A stretch of 64,000 nucleotides of DNA from VXNE01 sp965206615 (GTDB taxonomy: Bacteria; Pseudomonadota; Gammaproteobacteria; Pseudomonadales; Azotimanducaceae): contig CBDBKI010000005.1 of NCBI GenBank assembly GCA_965206615.1, positions 558,001 to 622,000 of the forward strand, written 5' to 3'. The translations under genes were made by a program, and so were the position numbers. A model generated the notes under the pieces. That model ran no database searches, was not told the origin of the DNA, and saw nothing but the letters and a program-made list of their open reading frames with translations. Positions 1 through 8,862 of the stretch are shown here, piece by piece; the first letter of the stretch is position 1; each line of letters opens with the position of its first letter.

Positions 1-2
1 AT

Positions 3-764
3 GACGAGCGGGAGACCCTCGCTGGCCGAGTCGGTGAAGCGATCCATGCAGCCGGCGGCCAGGGGCGTCGCAAGGTGGAATTCGGGGAGGCATTGAAGAT
101 CACCCACGGAGTGGTTGACGAGTTCTTGCAGGCAAAGGCCGACGAGGCCCGCGCCCAGGCGGAAGCCCGTGCCCAGGCGGAAGCCCGTGCCCAGGCCGAA
201 GCCCGTGCCCGGGCCGAAGCGGAAGCGCGGGCAGCGGCGGCCGCGGCGGTTGCGCGCCGCGGTGTCGACACGAATCCGACGCCACGGAGTCAGGCTCCGA
301 CGGCGGCGCATGTCGGGGCGCCCGTGAGCGGCAGGGAACAGACCACGGCAACGCTCGCAGTCGGCGAGACGCGCCAGCCGGTGCCGAGCAGCCGGAAGCA
401 GTTGCAGGGCACACTGCGCCAGGCCAAGCTCCCCGGTGCGGTGCGGGCCGTACTGGCCAAGCTCATCAAGACCGGCGAGATCCTCGACCGAAACAGTCTG
501 GTCCGCCGCGGCAACCGCCAGACGGCGGATTGGGTGATGGAAAATCGAGTAGGTCGGTGGTATGGCGAGGCGCAGCAGCGGGTCGGCGCCAGGAAGCACA
601 TCAAGGACGGCGAGATGTTGATGGCGTCGACCAGTATGCTGCATGAGGTCAGGGAGTCGATTGCGGGCGCCGACGAACTCCTCGCCTACCCCAACGTCAA
701 GAGCCAGGCACGCGCCTTGATAGCCGAGCAGGTAAGGAGCGAGGTCGCGCAGCAGTCCTCCTGA
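3..764 (+). CDS. Hypothetical Ala/Glu/Arg-repeat protein, 5' end outside window
   Basis: The frame is open from the window edge, so the true start may lie upstream; the first start codon inside the window is GTG at 75. After a short N-terminal stretch there is a highly charged helical repeat built on AEARAQ units (about codons 45-75), encoded by an 18-bp direct repeat. A flexible linker and a C-terminal helical region of about 120 residues follow. I recognise no family. It lies 49 bp upstream of the SopB-like effector gene and on the same strand, so it could be its chaperone, a second effector or an effector remnant. That role is inferred from position only. Confidence 0.5.
   Translation, partial: DERETLAGRVGEAIHAAGGQGRRKVEFGEALKITHGVVDEFLQAKADEARAQAEARAQAEARAQAEARARAEAEARAAAAAAVARRGVDTNPTPRSQAPTAAHVGAPVSGREQTTATLAVGETRQPVPSSRKQLQGTLRQAKLPGAVRAVLAKLIKTGEILDRNSLVRRGNRQTADWVMENRVGRWYGEAQQRVGARKHIKDGEMLMASTSMLHEVRESIAGADELLAYPNVKSQARALIAEQVRSEVAQQSS
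146..220 (+). repeat. 18-bp coding tandem repeat (AEARAQ units)
   Basis: About four imperfect copies of an 18-bp unit (GCCCAGGCGGAAGCCCGT and variants) encode the alternating Ala/Glu/Arg/Gln helix of the first gene. The last copies have diverged. Slippage here would change the helix length in 6-residue steps without shifting the frame. Confidence 0.7.
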
Positions 765-813
765 ACTTGCAGGACCCGTGGCGGTGGGCCGTGAAACAGG
801 CAAGTAACACGTC

Positions 814-3639
814 GTGAACGAGCCAGTGACAGCAAACGTACGCAGCGCGGACGTGGTCCGCCCGGCGGCCTCGGAACCGCAGCATGCTCCCGAGCGGGCC
901 TCGTGGGGCGGGCGACAGGTATCGTTCAAGGGGGGCGCGTTGCAGCCGCCGGTATCCGTGCGAAGCCGCGCGGGAACGTCGGGCACGGCAGGAGCCGCGG
1001 GAACAGGAGGCGGCACGGGCCGCAGCCTTGTCACCCGCTTCATCACGGCAATAAGATCTGCGTTCCATGGGCCTGCGAAGTTGCGGGCGACGGGCCAGGA
1101 CGGCGCGGTGTCCTCGCGCCGGCCGGGGGAACGGCTCGGCGGGCCGGGCGCGCCCCCGGAGCCGGGTCGCGCGGCGGGGGCGGGACCGCGGTCTGCCGTC
1201 CCCCGGGAGTCTCCCGTCGCGGGCGGCCAGCGGGCAGCGCTGGCGGCAGGAAGCGCGGCGGCCCTGGGCAATTACCTCGTCAACCGCAGCGTCGAAGGCG
1301 GGATTCCCGAGGCCTTGCAGAAGGACATGCAGACCCTGGTCAGGGCTGCGGGGCAGGTGGACGCCGACATCGACCGGGCAGTCGAGTTGCTCGACGCCAG
1401 CGGGCAGCGCCCCCTGAACGACGGGGAGCAGCGCGAGTTGTCTTCGCTGGTGCTGTCCAACAAGCACAACCTCGCCCTGCTGCAGACCTGGCTGGCCGAC
1501 AGGACCGGGCAACTCGAGGGTCAGAACGCCCAGACTCCGGCAGCCAGCACACTGTGCGGGGCCCTGCAGGACAGGTTTGCCGATCGCCTGATGGGTTTGG
1601 CCGACCTGATGTGCGTACACGACATCGAGGAGCCGTTCGACGAGCCGGTGAGTCGCGCGGACCGGGCCGCGGCGCACCTGCTGCATGCGTCGGCCGCCGT
1701 GGAGGTCGCCCGGGAGCTCGACGTGCCGGGGCTGGACCCGCAGGCCAAGCAGCGGCTCGTCGAAGATCTGCAGGCGCATCGCGACGAACTGGCTGATATC
1801 CGGGACGCCGCGAGCGGTCGGCTGGAGGCCCCCGCCGGGAAACTCCAGCTTGCCGCGCGGGAACTCTGGGAAACCCCCATCCCCCTGGTAAAGCCCAAGA
1901 AGGGCGGTGCGGACGAGATCAAGCAACTCAGGGCCCGCTGGGACAGCGCCGACGCTACGGGGCAGCGGCCGTTGCCGGCGGTCCATGCGAAGGTCGGCCA
2001 GGCACGGATGCTGCAGGAGTTCGTGGCGCACCGCCTCGCGAAGGCCGGCGTGGCGAAGGGCGACATGCCGGCGCTGAAGGAGGCCCACAAGGAAGCCTAC
2101 GGCAGGACCGTCAACGAGCAACCCTGGGACCCGATCGCCAAGCAGGTTCGAACGACGCTGCCCGACAGTGACGGCCAGCGGACGGTGGTGGGCAGCCGCA
2201 TCGTTCCGGGGAAGGCGATGGCGGCGCACTTTGCCGAGGATTACGTCGCCAACGGTGTCAACTGCGCGGATCGCACCCAATACAAGCACGTGCCGAACCT
2301 GGCGCAGACCTCGGCGACCAACGCCAACGGTCGGACCCTGTTCTCGGGTCTGCGCCACGGGGTGATCGACGCCTACGAGATCGACGGCAAGTTCCTCGCG
2401 CGCTTGCCGGAGGAGCGTTTGCGGACGATGGTCGGCGACCTGCTGGTGCGGGACGGGGATAGTGGGCAGACGCCCGGCGCGGCGCGCGAGGGGCGTATCG
2501 CGGACCTGGTCGCAGGCATCCGCGCCGACCCCGCCCAGGCGACGCGGTCGGCGGATGCGATGCGGGGTCAGGCGAGCCGCGAGATGGCCAGGGAGATGGC
2601 CACCGCGGCGCTGGTGTCCGACCCGGAGAAGTTCCAGAGGGCGTGTGACGGAGAGACGGTCGACCTCGAGCTGTCCTCGATCTCGTTGCTGACCCCGGAT
2701 GTGCTCCGTCACCTGCACGGCAAGCTTGCTGGCGACGAGAAGACGATGCTGCGGCATCAGACGGCCGCCTTCGAGGAGCTCGGGCGTGGCGGACCGGTTG
2801 AGTTGCCTGTACGGGACGCCGACGGCCGGGCGCGGACGGTGACGGCCAACGTCCGCGTGCGGCAATTCAATTTCGGGGTGAACCAGGGCGCGGTGCAGGG
2901 GATCAAGGCCGGTCCGGTGACGCTCTCGGCGGGGGCGCCCGTCGTGCGGCACGTGATGGGCTGGGGATTCGCGATGGCGACCAACGACCCTCACCTGGGC
3001 CGACTGCTGGGGCCAGCCGGCACGTCCGAACTCGGCGGCGATGTGCTGGCGAAGGCCCGTTCGATGTCGGAACGCGCCGCGCAGTTGGGAGAATCGCGCA
3101 CGCTCCTGGAGCGCCAGATCGCCCTGGAGGGGCCGGAGCACCCGGACAGCGCCGGACACCGCGGCGAACTCGCGCGGCTGTCGGGCGAGATAGACGGGCT
3201 CGAAAGGGACAGCCGCACGCTCCTCGAGGCCGGGACCCAGCTCAAGTCCGTCTGGGAGAACCGGGAGTATCGGCGCGGCGGCGGTGACCCCTACAAGATG
3301 GTGTCGCGTCTGGCGCTGGTCAGCCACCTGATGGGGGAGACCCCTTTGTTCAACTGCAAGAGCGGCAAGGACCGCACCGGTCAGCTGGACGCCGAGGTGA
3401 AGTTCCTCGCCACCGTCGCCGATGCACGGGGCGGACACCTGCCACCGGTCGATGCGGACATGGCTCGGTGGCAGAGCGCCCGCAGCGACTTCACGCTGAA
3501 CACGGGCAATCTCGAAATGCAGCAACTCAACACCGGTCTGCCGGGCTACAAGCTGGGCGGCGTGTCGGGGCTTGCCAACATGATCGCGGACGGCATGAAG
3601 CCGGTGTACCGCGGGGGATCGGCCTACACCGCAAGTTGA
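814..3639 (+). CDS. SopB/SigD/IpgD-like phosphoinositide phosphatase, candidate T3SS effector
   Basis: The 941-residue protein starts at GTG. Near the C-terminus it has NCKSGKDRTG, with Cys848 and Arg854 forming the CX5R phosphatase loop characteristic of SopB/IpgD. The second family motif, FNFGVN, is at about residue 685. In that family these enzymes are injected into host cells and dephosphorylate phosphoinositides and inositol phosphates, altering host membrane and Akt signalling. The N-terminal 150 residues are Gly/Ser/Arg-rich and poorly ordered, as expected for an export signal. The protein is much longer than Salmonella SopB (about 560 residues), so the helical region at about 150-450 may carry another function. 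It lies about 5 kb from the T3SS operon. Activity and secretion are inferred. Confidence 0.85.
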   Translation: MNEPVTANVRSADVVRPAASEPQHAPERASWGGRQVSFKGGALQPPVSVRSRAGTSGTAGAAGTGGGTGRSLVTRFITAIRSAFHGPAKLRATGQDGAVSSRRPGERLGGPGAPPEPGRAAGAGPRSAVPRESPVAGGQRAALAAGSAAALGNYLVNRSVEGGIPEALQKDMQTLVRAAGQVDADIDRAVELLDASGQRPLNDGEQRELSSLVLSNKHNLALLQTWLADRTGQLEGQNAQTPAASTLCGALQDRFADRLMGLADLMCVHDIEEPFDEPVSRADRAAAHLLHASAAVEVARELDVPGLDPQAKQRLVEDLQAHRDELADIRDAASGRLEAPAGKLQLAARELWETPIPLVKPKKGGADEIKQLRARWDSADATGQRPLPAVHAKVGQARMLQEFVAHRLAKAGVAKGDMPALKEAHKEAYGRTVNEQPWDPIAKQVRTTLPDSDGQRTVVGSRIVPGKAMAAHFAEDYVANGVNCADRTQYKHVPNLAQTSATNANGRTLFSGLRHGVIDAYEIDGKFLARLPEERLRTMVGDLLVRDGDSGQTPGAAREGRIADLVAGIRADPAQATRSADAMRGQASREMAREMATAALVSDPEKFQRACDGETVDLELSSISLLTPDVLRHLHGKLAGDEKTMLRHQTAAFEELGRGGPVELPVRDADGRARTVTANVRVRQFNFGVNQGAVQGIKAGPVTLSAGAPVVRHVMGWGFAMATNDPHLGRLLGPAGTSELGGDVLAKARSMSERAAQLGESRTLLERQIALEGPEHPDSAGHRGELARLSGEIDGLERDSRTLLEAGTQLKSVWENREYRRGGGDPYKMVSRLALVSHLMGETPLFNCKSGKDRTGQLDAEVKFLATVADARGGHLPPVDADMARWQSARSDFTLNTGNLEMQQLNTGLPGYKLGGVSGLANMIADGMKPVYRGGSAYTAS

Positions 3640-3644
3640 CGGTG

Positions 3645-3662
3645 ACCCGCTCGGTGGCGGGT
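3645..3662. terminator. Short hairpin between convergent effector genes
   Basis: A perfect 6-bp stem (ACCCGC/GCGGGT) with a 6-nt loop fills the 26-bp gap between the stop codons of two convergent genes. There is no T-run, so it is at best a weak bidirectional terminator. Confidence 0.3.
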
Positions 3663-3665
3663 GCG

Positions 3666-5756
3666 CTACGTGAACAGCCGATTCAGGTCCAGCGTCTGCG
3701 CACTCTCCGGTACGTCGGTAGCCTCGGCGACCTCCTGCAGGATGAACCCATACCGATTCTCCTCCTGGTGCTTGGCGCCGGCGATCAGGAGAAACCTGGT
3801 GGCGGGCTGAAAGAGGATTTCACCCGACTTCGACCCCGAGTTGTCGATATTCGGCAACGGCTCCTGCAACCGCTCCGCTTCCGACATGTACCCTCGCCGC
3901 GACGCTGCCATCTGCCGCTCCACCTGGTCCGGCAACGCCGCGATGTTCTTGCCCCGCAGCCCGCGCACTTCGTACACGACCTCGCTGTCGCCGCCGTGCA
4001 GGCCGACCCGCCAGTACCCCTTCGAAACCTCCGGCGCGACCGACGTGGAGATGAACCCCGCGGACGTCAACACCGTGTCGCCTCCCGCGGCCGCCTGCAG
4101 GAGCCGCTCAGCCATGGTCGAGTCCGTCCGCAACGCCCGGTAGGTCGTCAGCCGGTTGTCGGGGAGCTTCGCAAGCAACGAATTCAGATTCGCGATCTTG
4201 GTGTCTATGCGCGGATTGCTCGGCTTGCCGCCGCACAGCACGCCGTTCACATCGCTGGACGTGTCGATGTAGTCGTTGACCGCCTGCAGTTCGTCGTCGG
4301 TCAGCGGCGTGTTTGCGGCCTCAAGTGCACGTACTTCCTCCAGGCTCCTGCGCTTGGCCTGCAAGACGTTCAGCCGGTCCCGGAGTTCCCGGGGAGACAG
4401 TTCGAGCGGGTCGCCAACCACCTTTTGCGCCGACGGGAAGAGCGACGGTCGTCCCCAACGCACGTGGGATTGTGGATTCGGTACGATCTGGGGCGTGGGC
4501 GTCGCGGGACTGAGCATGCGCAGCATGGAGCGCTTGGCGCTCGAGGTCGATATCTGCGTTGGGGCAGTGTTGAGTTGCGTGCCATGCAGCGCGGCATCCA
4601 GGTACGGCTCGAGTGTCTCCTGTCCGGCCGGCGCCCGCCCGGCGATCGCCTCCGGATCGACGAGCCGCCAATCCGCGGGCGGCGCGACCGGCGCGAACCA
4701 ATCGGCCTTGCCGGCACCGGTGCCGCCAGTGTCTGGGGCTGTTCGGTCCGGCTCGGTCCCGGCCAACTCGTGATCGACTACCAGATCACCGACGTCGATC
4801 TGCAAGTCGACCAGATTCTCGCGGAGGTCGCCCAGCAGCTTCAGGCGGTCGCCGTCGAGCTGGCCCTTCGCGTGCAGTCGCTCTTCGAGCCCGTCCAGCT
4901 TTCCATGGCCGAGCGGCAGCGCCCGCCGCGCAGTGGCGATCTTGGACTCGATCAGTTGCAGCCGCTCGAGGCCGTCCGGCGAACCCTCCCCTGCAGCGAG
5001 ATGCCTCGTCGCATCCGCCACGTCGGCGGTACCGTCTTCCATCCAGACGGCCACGGTGTTGATCTCCGCGACATCCTGGCGGCCAAGCCCCGCCAGGCGT
5101 GCACCGCAACGCTGCACCTCCGCATCCACCTCGGCACGGACCACGGCCTGAGCCTCAGCATCGACAACGCGCGCTCCGGCACGTCCCGCGCGCCGCGTCA
5201 ACTCGGTGGCAATCCGCTCGGACACCTTGGCACGGTCCGATTGCGACATCAGTTGCCGCGGCGCGTCCAACGCCCCGAGCGTTCTTGAGGCGGTGGATTC
5301 CCCGATCCGGCTCGCCGACATGGCGCCGCTCGCATGACGGGCGACCGCGTGACGATTCGCCAGCGCGAATTCGGGGTTGTCCGGCGCGATCGCCGTCAGG
5401 ACCTGGCGCACCTTGCGCGTTGTCAGTGGCTTGCCCTGTCGTTGGTCTTCCGCCAGCTGCTCGTTGACATGCCGCAGTTCGGCGGTGTCGGGGTGCAGTT
5501 GACTGTCCTGAACCGCTCCGGTGAAGCGTTTGTAGGCCTCCGCGATGTCCTGCCGCTGACGATGGGCGCTCTGGCGGGTCGGCACATTCGTTCTCAGCCA
5601 GACCACTGCCCTCATCAGGCGCGTGTTGTTGAAATACGCGAGTGCGCGGTCGTTGCGCGTGTCGACAAAGACCATGCGATCCTTCGACTCCGTTGCGACT
5701 TTCTGGAAGACCTGAAGATCGCTTGCCGGGTTTCCTCTACCGATGACGTTCGGCAT
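3666..5756 (-). CDS. Putative mono-ADP-ribosyltransferase, candidate T3SS effector
   Basis: The protein is 696 residues long from ATG at 5756; the frame stays open upstream to 5969, but that extension reads as non-coding. The C-terminal third has the R-S-E layout of ADP-ribosyltransferases: TYRALR with Arg540, FISTS with Ser570-Thr571-Ser572, and KSGEILF with Glu646 followed by the typical PATRF strand. This fold transfers ADP-ribose from NAD+ to host proteins in ExoS- and VIP2-type toxins. The residue two before the catalytic Glu is Ser (SGE) instead of the Glu of arginine-specific ExE enzymes. The N-terminal half is helical. Residues of roughly 50-140 resemble the N-terminal region of the unknown protein encoded divergently at 6239. 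Target and secretion are unknown. Confidence 0.7.
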   Translation of the reverse strand: MPNVIGRGNPASDLQVFQKVATESKDRMVFVDTRNDRALAYFNNTRLMRAVVWLRTNVPTRQSAHRQRQDIAEAYKRFTGAVQDSQLHPDTAELRHVNEQLAEDQRQGKPLTTRKVRQVLTAIAPDNPEFALANRHAVARHASGAMSASRIGESTASRTLGALDAPRQLMSQSDRAKVSERIATELTRRAGRAGARVVDAEAQAVVRAEVDAEVQRCGARLAGLGRQDVAEINTVAVWMEDGTADVADATRHLAAGEGSPDGLERLQLIESKIATARRALPLGHGKLDGLEERLHAKGQLDGDRLKLLGDLRENLVDLQIDVGDLVVDHELAGTEPDRTAPDTGGTGAGKADWFAPVAPPADWRLVDPEAIAGRAPAGQETLEPYLDAALHGTQLNTAPTQISTSSAKRSMLRMLSPATPTPQIVPNPQSHVRWGRPSLFPSAQKVVGDPLELSPRELRDRLNVLQAKRRSLEEVRALEAANTPLTDDELQAVNDYIDTSSDVNGVLCGGKPSNPRIDTKIANLNSLLAKLPDNRLTTYRALRTDSTMAERLLQAAAGGDTVLTSAGFISTSVAPEVSKGYWRVGLHGGDSEVVYEVRGLRGKNIAALPDQVERQMAASRRGYMSEAERLQEPLPNIDNSGSKSGEILFQPATRFLLIAGAKHQEENRYGFILQEVAEATDVPESAQTLDLNRLFT

Positions 5757-6238
5757 CGTCGTTCGCGTGTCCCGTTCTTGCCCTGCGTAGAGTTGTGATT
5801 GTAGCGCCCCATAGCCGGTTCGGCACTCGCTCGCGAACTCGCCACGCGCCAGCGCGCGATCTTCCCGAGTTCCCGCAGCCTGTTCGACCGGTATCGTCGT
5901 CACTCGGGCCGGGGATTCCGATAGTGGATGTCGGCATCGGTAGTCTCCCGTCCGTCCATGCGTGGCCACGCCGCCATCGCTCGCCGGTTGCGGAAGTGGT
6001 CCGCCTCGCCAGCCGCCCGGTGCCAGAATGATCGGTCCATCTTCGGGGCATCAGTCGTCCTGGCCCGTTGGGGGGCCATCGCTTGCATACCGCCCGCGCC
6101 CGATGCACACTTCCTGGCACCCTACTGGCCCGGTCGAGGAAACCCGGCGATGGCAACGGTTGGTGCCCTCATCCTCCTGCATACGACCGTCCTGCTCGCG
6201 ATATCCGAGCGGGCCATGCGTCCGATGAACGAACTCCC
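5757..6238. other. Divergent intergenic region between two effector candidates
   Basis: This 482-bp stretch has no convincing gene. It must hold the promoters of the divergent genes starting at 5756 and 6239. I could not pick out a clear -35/-10 pair or an operator palindrome. Confidence 0.5.
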
Positions 6239-8419
6239 ATGAACGAGATAGGCAGCTTAGGCAGCTTCAGTGGCGCAACGGCCGGGGTACATCGCGACGC
6301 ATCGGTGTCACTGCGCGCCGGCGGCAACGGCGTAGCCATTCGCAGCGGCAGGGTCGCGCGATGGGTTGCCCGCTTCCGTACGTCGGAGAACCGCGCAGTC
6401 GCGCACAAGTTCGCCGCGTCGCTGCGCCAACGCTACGGTACCGAAGTCTCCGATCAGGTCATGCGGGGAAGCGGGCTCGACCGGCACGCGGCGCGTGGCA
6501 AGCCGTTGCGCGCGCGGCACGTTCAGGAAGCCGTCCGCCGGGCGGATGTCCTTTTTTCGGCCACGCGCGAACGCAACGCCATGGTGGCACAGTCCTACTC
6601 CAGGCCCGTCTCCGTGGGAACCGACCAGTCACTCCTGCGAATCAAGATCGATGACGTCGCAAGGCAGTCCTATCCTGCCAATCCGAGCGTGACGAAACTC
6701 GTCGATCCGCAAGCCCTCGCCACCAAGGTCGAGGACGCCATCGCCACGGCCGGCCAGAACGGCAGGCACTTCGTCACCACCGAGGAGGCGGCCGGGGTCC
6801 TTTCGAACGTCGTGACCGAGGAGCTCAACGGCGCCTACCACAACGCCCGCGACCATGCTCTGGCGAGCCTGACGCTCGACCACCCCGGATCCATCTCCTG
6901 TCAGGCGCTTGCCGAGGCCGCGGGGGGCTGCGATCCCGCGTTGCACATCGACACCAACCGCCTGACGCCCGACGTCCATGCGGAACTGGCTTCGCGCTTT
7001 CAGGTCGCCGTCTCCGACGGAGCCGTCCCGGCCGAGCGACTCCACGACGCTGCCAGTCTGCGGGCGCTGGCCGGCAAGGTGATCGGCGAGTTCGTCGCCG
7101 AGAGAGCGGCAGCGCAAAAGGCGCTCGACGGGCTTCCTGTCGTGAATACGCAGACTCCCCTCGTGAGTGCGCAGCAAAAGGCAGCTCTGATGGATCAGGT
7201 CGTCCACGACAACGTACCGGCGGCGGTGGTCCCCAGCATGGCGTGGGCCTATGTCAAGGTCGCGGACGATGTCGCCGCCCTGGGCAACCCCCCGAACGCC
7301 GGGGACCTCGGAGCAAGCCTGGCCAGCATCCGTACCGGCATGACGGACGCCTTCGCGGACGCCGGCGTACCCATCACCGTCGAGAACCAGGCCCCGATGC
7401 ACCGCATGTGCTGGCGTTTTCTGCTGGCGCCGGGCGGGGCCGCGCAAAAGGAATCCATTGCCGCCCAGCTGCAACCCGGCGCCGGCGCATTGAGATCGGT
7501 CGGAGAGGGCGCGAGCTGGTATCGGGAAGTGTTTCCTGGCACGGACGAAGCGGAGCGCACCTGGGCATCGTCCGCCAACGATTACGCCGAGCAGCCGGTC
7601 TATGCCGAGGCGTCGTTCAGGGATGCCACCCGCTACGCGGTGCTGATGGGCGCGCTGGCGGAAGTCGCGACCGAGGGCGCTGCCCCGGAGCAGCGCGTGG
7701 AACTCGAGGCAAACGGGACGCTGCCGGACGAGGCGATAGCGACGCTGCGTAACCTCGGCATCCCGATACCGGCGCCGGACAGGCTCGGCCACTCGAACGC
7801 CGCCGTTCCCATTTCGGCCGGCGGACTCGCTGCCATACGGGAAGAACTTGCGGACCAGTACGCGAACATGAGCGCGGCCCCGCTCAAGAACGGGCTGTTG
7901 CAGGAGAGCACCCGAGACTTCAACCGCGCGACGTATCGGGTCGACGGCAAGGAGCTGCCGCGCAGCGAGGAAGCCGTGACACGCGAGTTGCGGGATCTGT
8001 GCACGGACAAACACGGCCAGCTCGACGAGAGACTGCTCAAGAGCGTCTCGACGATCGCGTATCAGGCCGGCCCCGGCTGTGTTTATGCTGCCGTCTTCAA
8101 TCCCATGCGCCCGGACCTCGCCGTATTCGACGGCATGCCCGGGGTCAACCCGACCGAGAGTTCGTTCAACCTCTCCAGGGGCGACAACGGTGACGTAATC
8201 GTGCGTTGCCTGCGGTACGGCGAAGTGACGCGGCTCGACAGGTCGGATGCGCAGGGCATGATGGAGCTGGTGCCGGTGGACCGAAACGCCAGCAGCCTCG
8301 ATCTGACGGTCGAATTCCGGATCGACGCGGCGACCTGCGAGCCGCACCTTGAAGACGTGCAAATCGGGTACCGGATGGCGCCGGGGGAAGCGTTGGAGAC
8401 TTCGGACGGCCCCGCGTGA
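6239..8419 (+). CDS. Large protein of unknown function, candidate T3SS effector
   Basis: The protein is 726 residues long from ATG at 6239; the upstream open frame looks non-coding. There is no signal peptide and no membrane segment, and the N-terminus is Gly/Ser/Thr-rich (MNEIGSLGSFSG), as in T3SS export signals. Residues of about 35-110 resemble the N-terminal region of the ADP-ribosyltransferase-like protein encoded divergently, including a shared GKPL-x-x-R-x-V motif. The middle is helical, and the last 200 residues are probably a mixed alpha/beta domain. I recognise no catalytic motif. Its position between an ADP-ribosyltransferase-like effector and the translocator operon suggests an effector; this is inference. 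Confidence 0.6.
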   Translation: MNEIGSLGSFSGATAGVHRDASVSLRAGGNGVAIRSGRVARWVARFRTSENRAVAHKFAASLRQRYGTEVSDQVMRGSGLDRHAARGKPLRARHVQEAVRRADVLFSATRERNAMVAQSYSRPVSVGTDQSLLRIKIDDVARQSYPANPSVTKLVDPQALATKVEDAIATAGQNGRHFVTTEEAAGVLSNVVTEELNGAYHNARDHALASLTLDHPGSISCQALAEAAGGCDPALHIDTNRLTPDVHAELASRFQVAVSDGAVPAERLHDAASLRALAGKVIGEFVAERAAAQKALDGLPVVNTQTPLVSAQQKAALMDQVVHDNVPAAVVPSMAWAYVKVADDVAALGNPPNAGDLGASLASIRTGMTDAFADAGVPITVENQAPMHRMCWRFLLAPGGAAQKESIAAQLQPGAGALRSVGEGASWYREVFPGTDEAERTWASSANDYAEQPVYAEASFRDATRYAVLMGALAEVATEGAAPEQRVELEANGTLPDEAIATLRNLGIPIPAPDRLGHSNAAVPISAGGLAAIREELADQYANMSAAPLKNGLLQESTRDFNRATYRVDGKELPRSEEAVTRELRDLCTDKHGQLDERLLKSVSTIAYQAGPGCVYAAVFNPMRPDLAVFDGMPGVNPTESSFNLSRGDNGDVIVRCLRYGEVTRLDRSDAQGMMELVPVDRNASSLDLTVEFRIDAATCEPHLEDVQIGYRMAPGEALETSDGPA

Positions 8420-8485
8420 TGCGGGGCGAGCGAGCGACGCTTGGTGCAGGCCCCAGAGTCGGTAGGCGAATTTGGAGGAAGAGTG

Positions 8486-8800
8486 ATGACCGGAGACGAA
8501 GCCAGGCAGGCACGCGTCGAAAAGCTGATCGCGGAGATGACGGCTACCATCGCCGAGGCGCAGGCCACGTCCGCCAGGATGACGGAACTGCTGCGCGAAA
8601 TGGGGGTGGAAGACGATGACATGCTGCGCGAGATGATTCGCAGCGACCGATGCTCCCCCGACCTGAAGGCGATGATCGACGAAGACTTGGCCCAGCTCGA
8701 GCGCGAACTCAAGGACTCGGAGGCGGCCCTGTTGGTGGCGACCGGCCATCGCGAGAGCCGGAAGCCGCACCGCAGAATGCGGGGCATGACCAGAATCTGA
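8486..8800 (+). CDS. Small helical protein upstream of the tip gene (LcrG-like by position)
   Basis: It has 104 residues and starts at ATG 8486 behind a good GGAGGAA ribosome site. The protein is almost entirely charged amphipathic helix (residues of about 5-90), with a basic C-terminus. It comes immediately before a tip/filament-type gene, then a SycD-type chaperone, then the major translocator. That order matches lcrG-lcrV-lcrH-yopB, so a role as tip-protein chaperone or export regulator is plausible. I see no diagnostic sequence motif, so function rests on size, helicity and position. Confidence 0.5.
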   Translation: MTGDEARQARVEKLIAEMTATIAEAQATSARMTELLREMGVEDDDMLREMIRSDRCSPDLKAMIDEDLAQLERELKDSEAALLVATGHRESRKPHRRMRGMTRI

Positions 8801-8862
8801 AGCGCTTTGCCAATGCGACACCAAAGCGCCATGCAACGATTCCAACCAGGAGTAGACCGACA

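Noticed and set aside
697..3525. 942-codon open frame opposite the SopB-like gene
   Set aside because: It is the antisense of a gene with clear catalytic motifs. Its own product is a low-complexity Arg/His/Leu-rich string with no domain, a common effect in GC-rich DNA.
5757..5969. N-terminal extension of the ADP-ribosyltransferase-like protein
   Set aside because: The added 71 residues are Arg/Thr-rich without structure, and the ATG at 5756 gives a more effector-like N-terminus.
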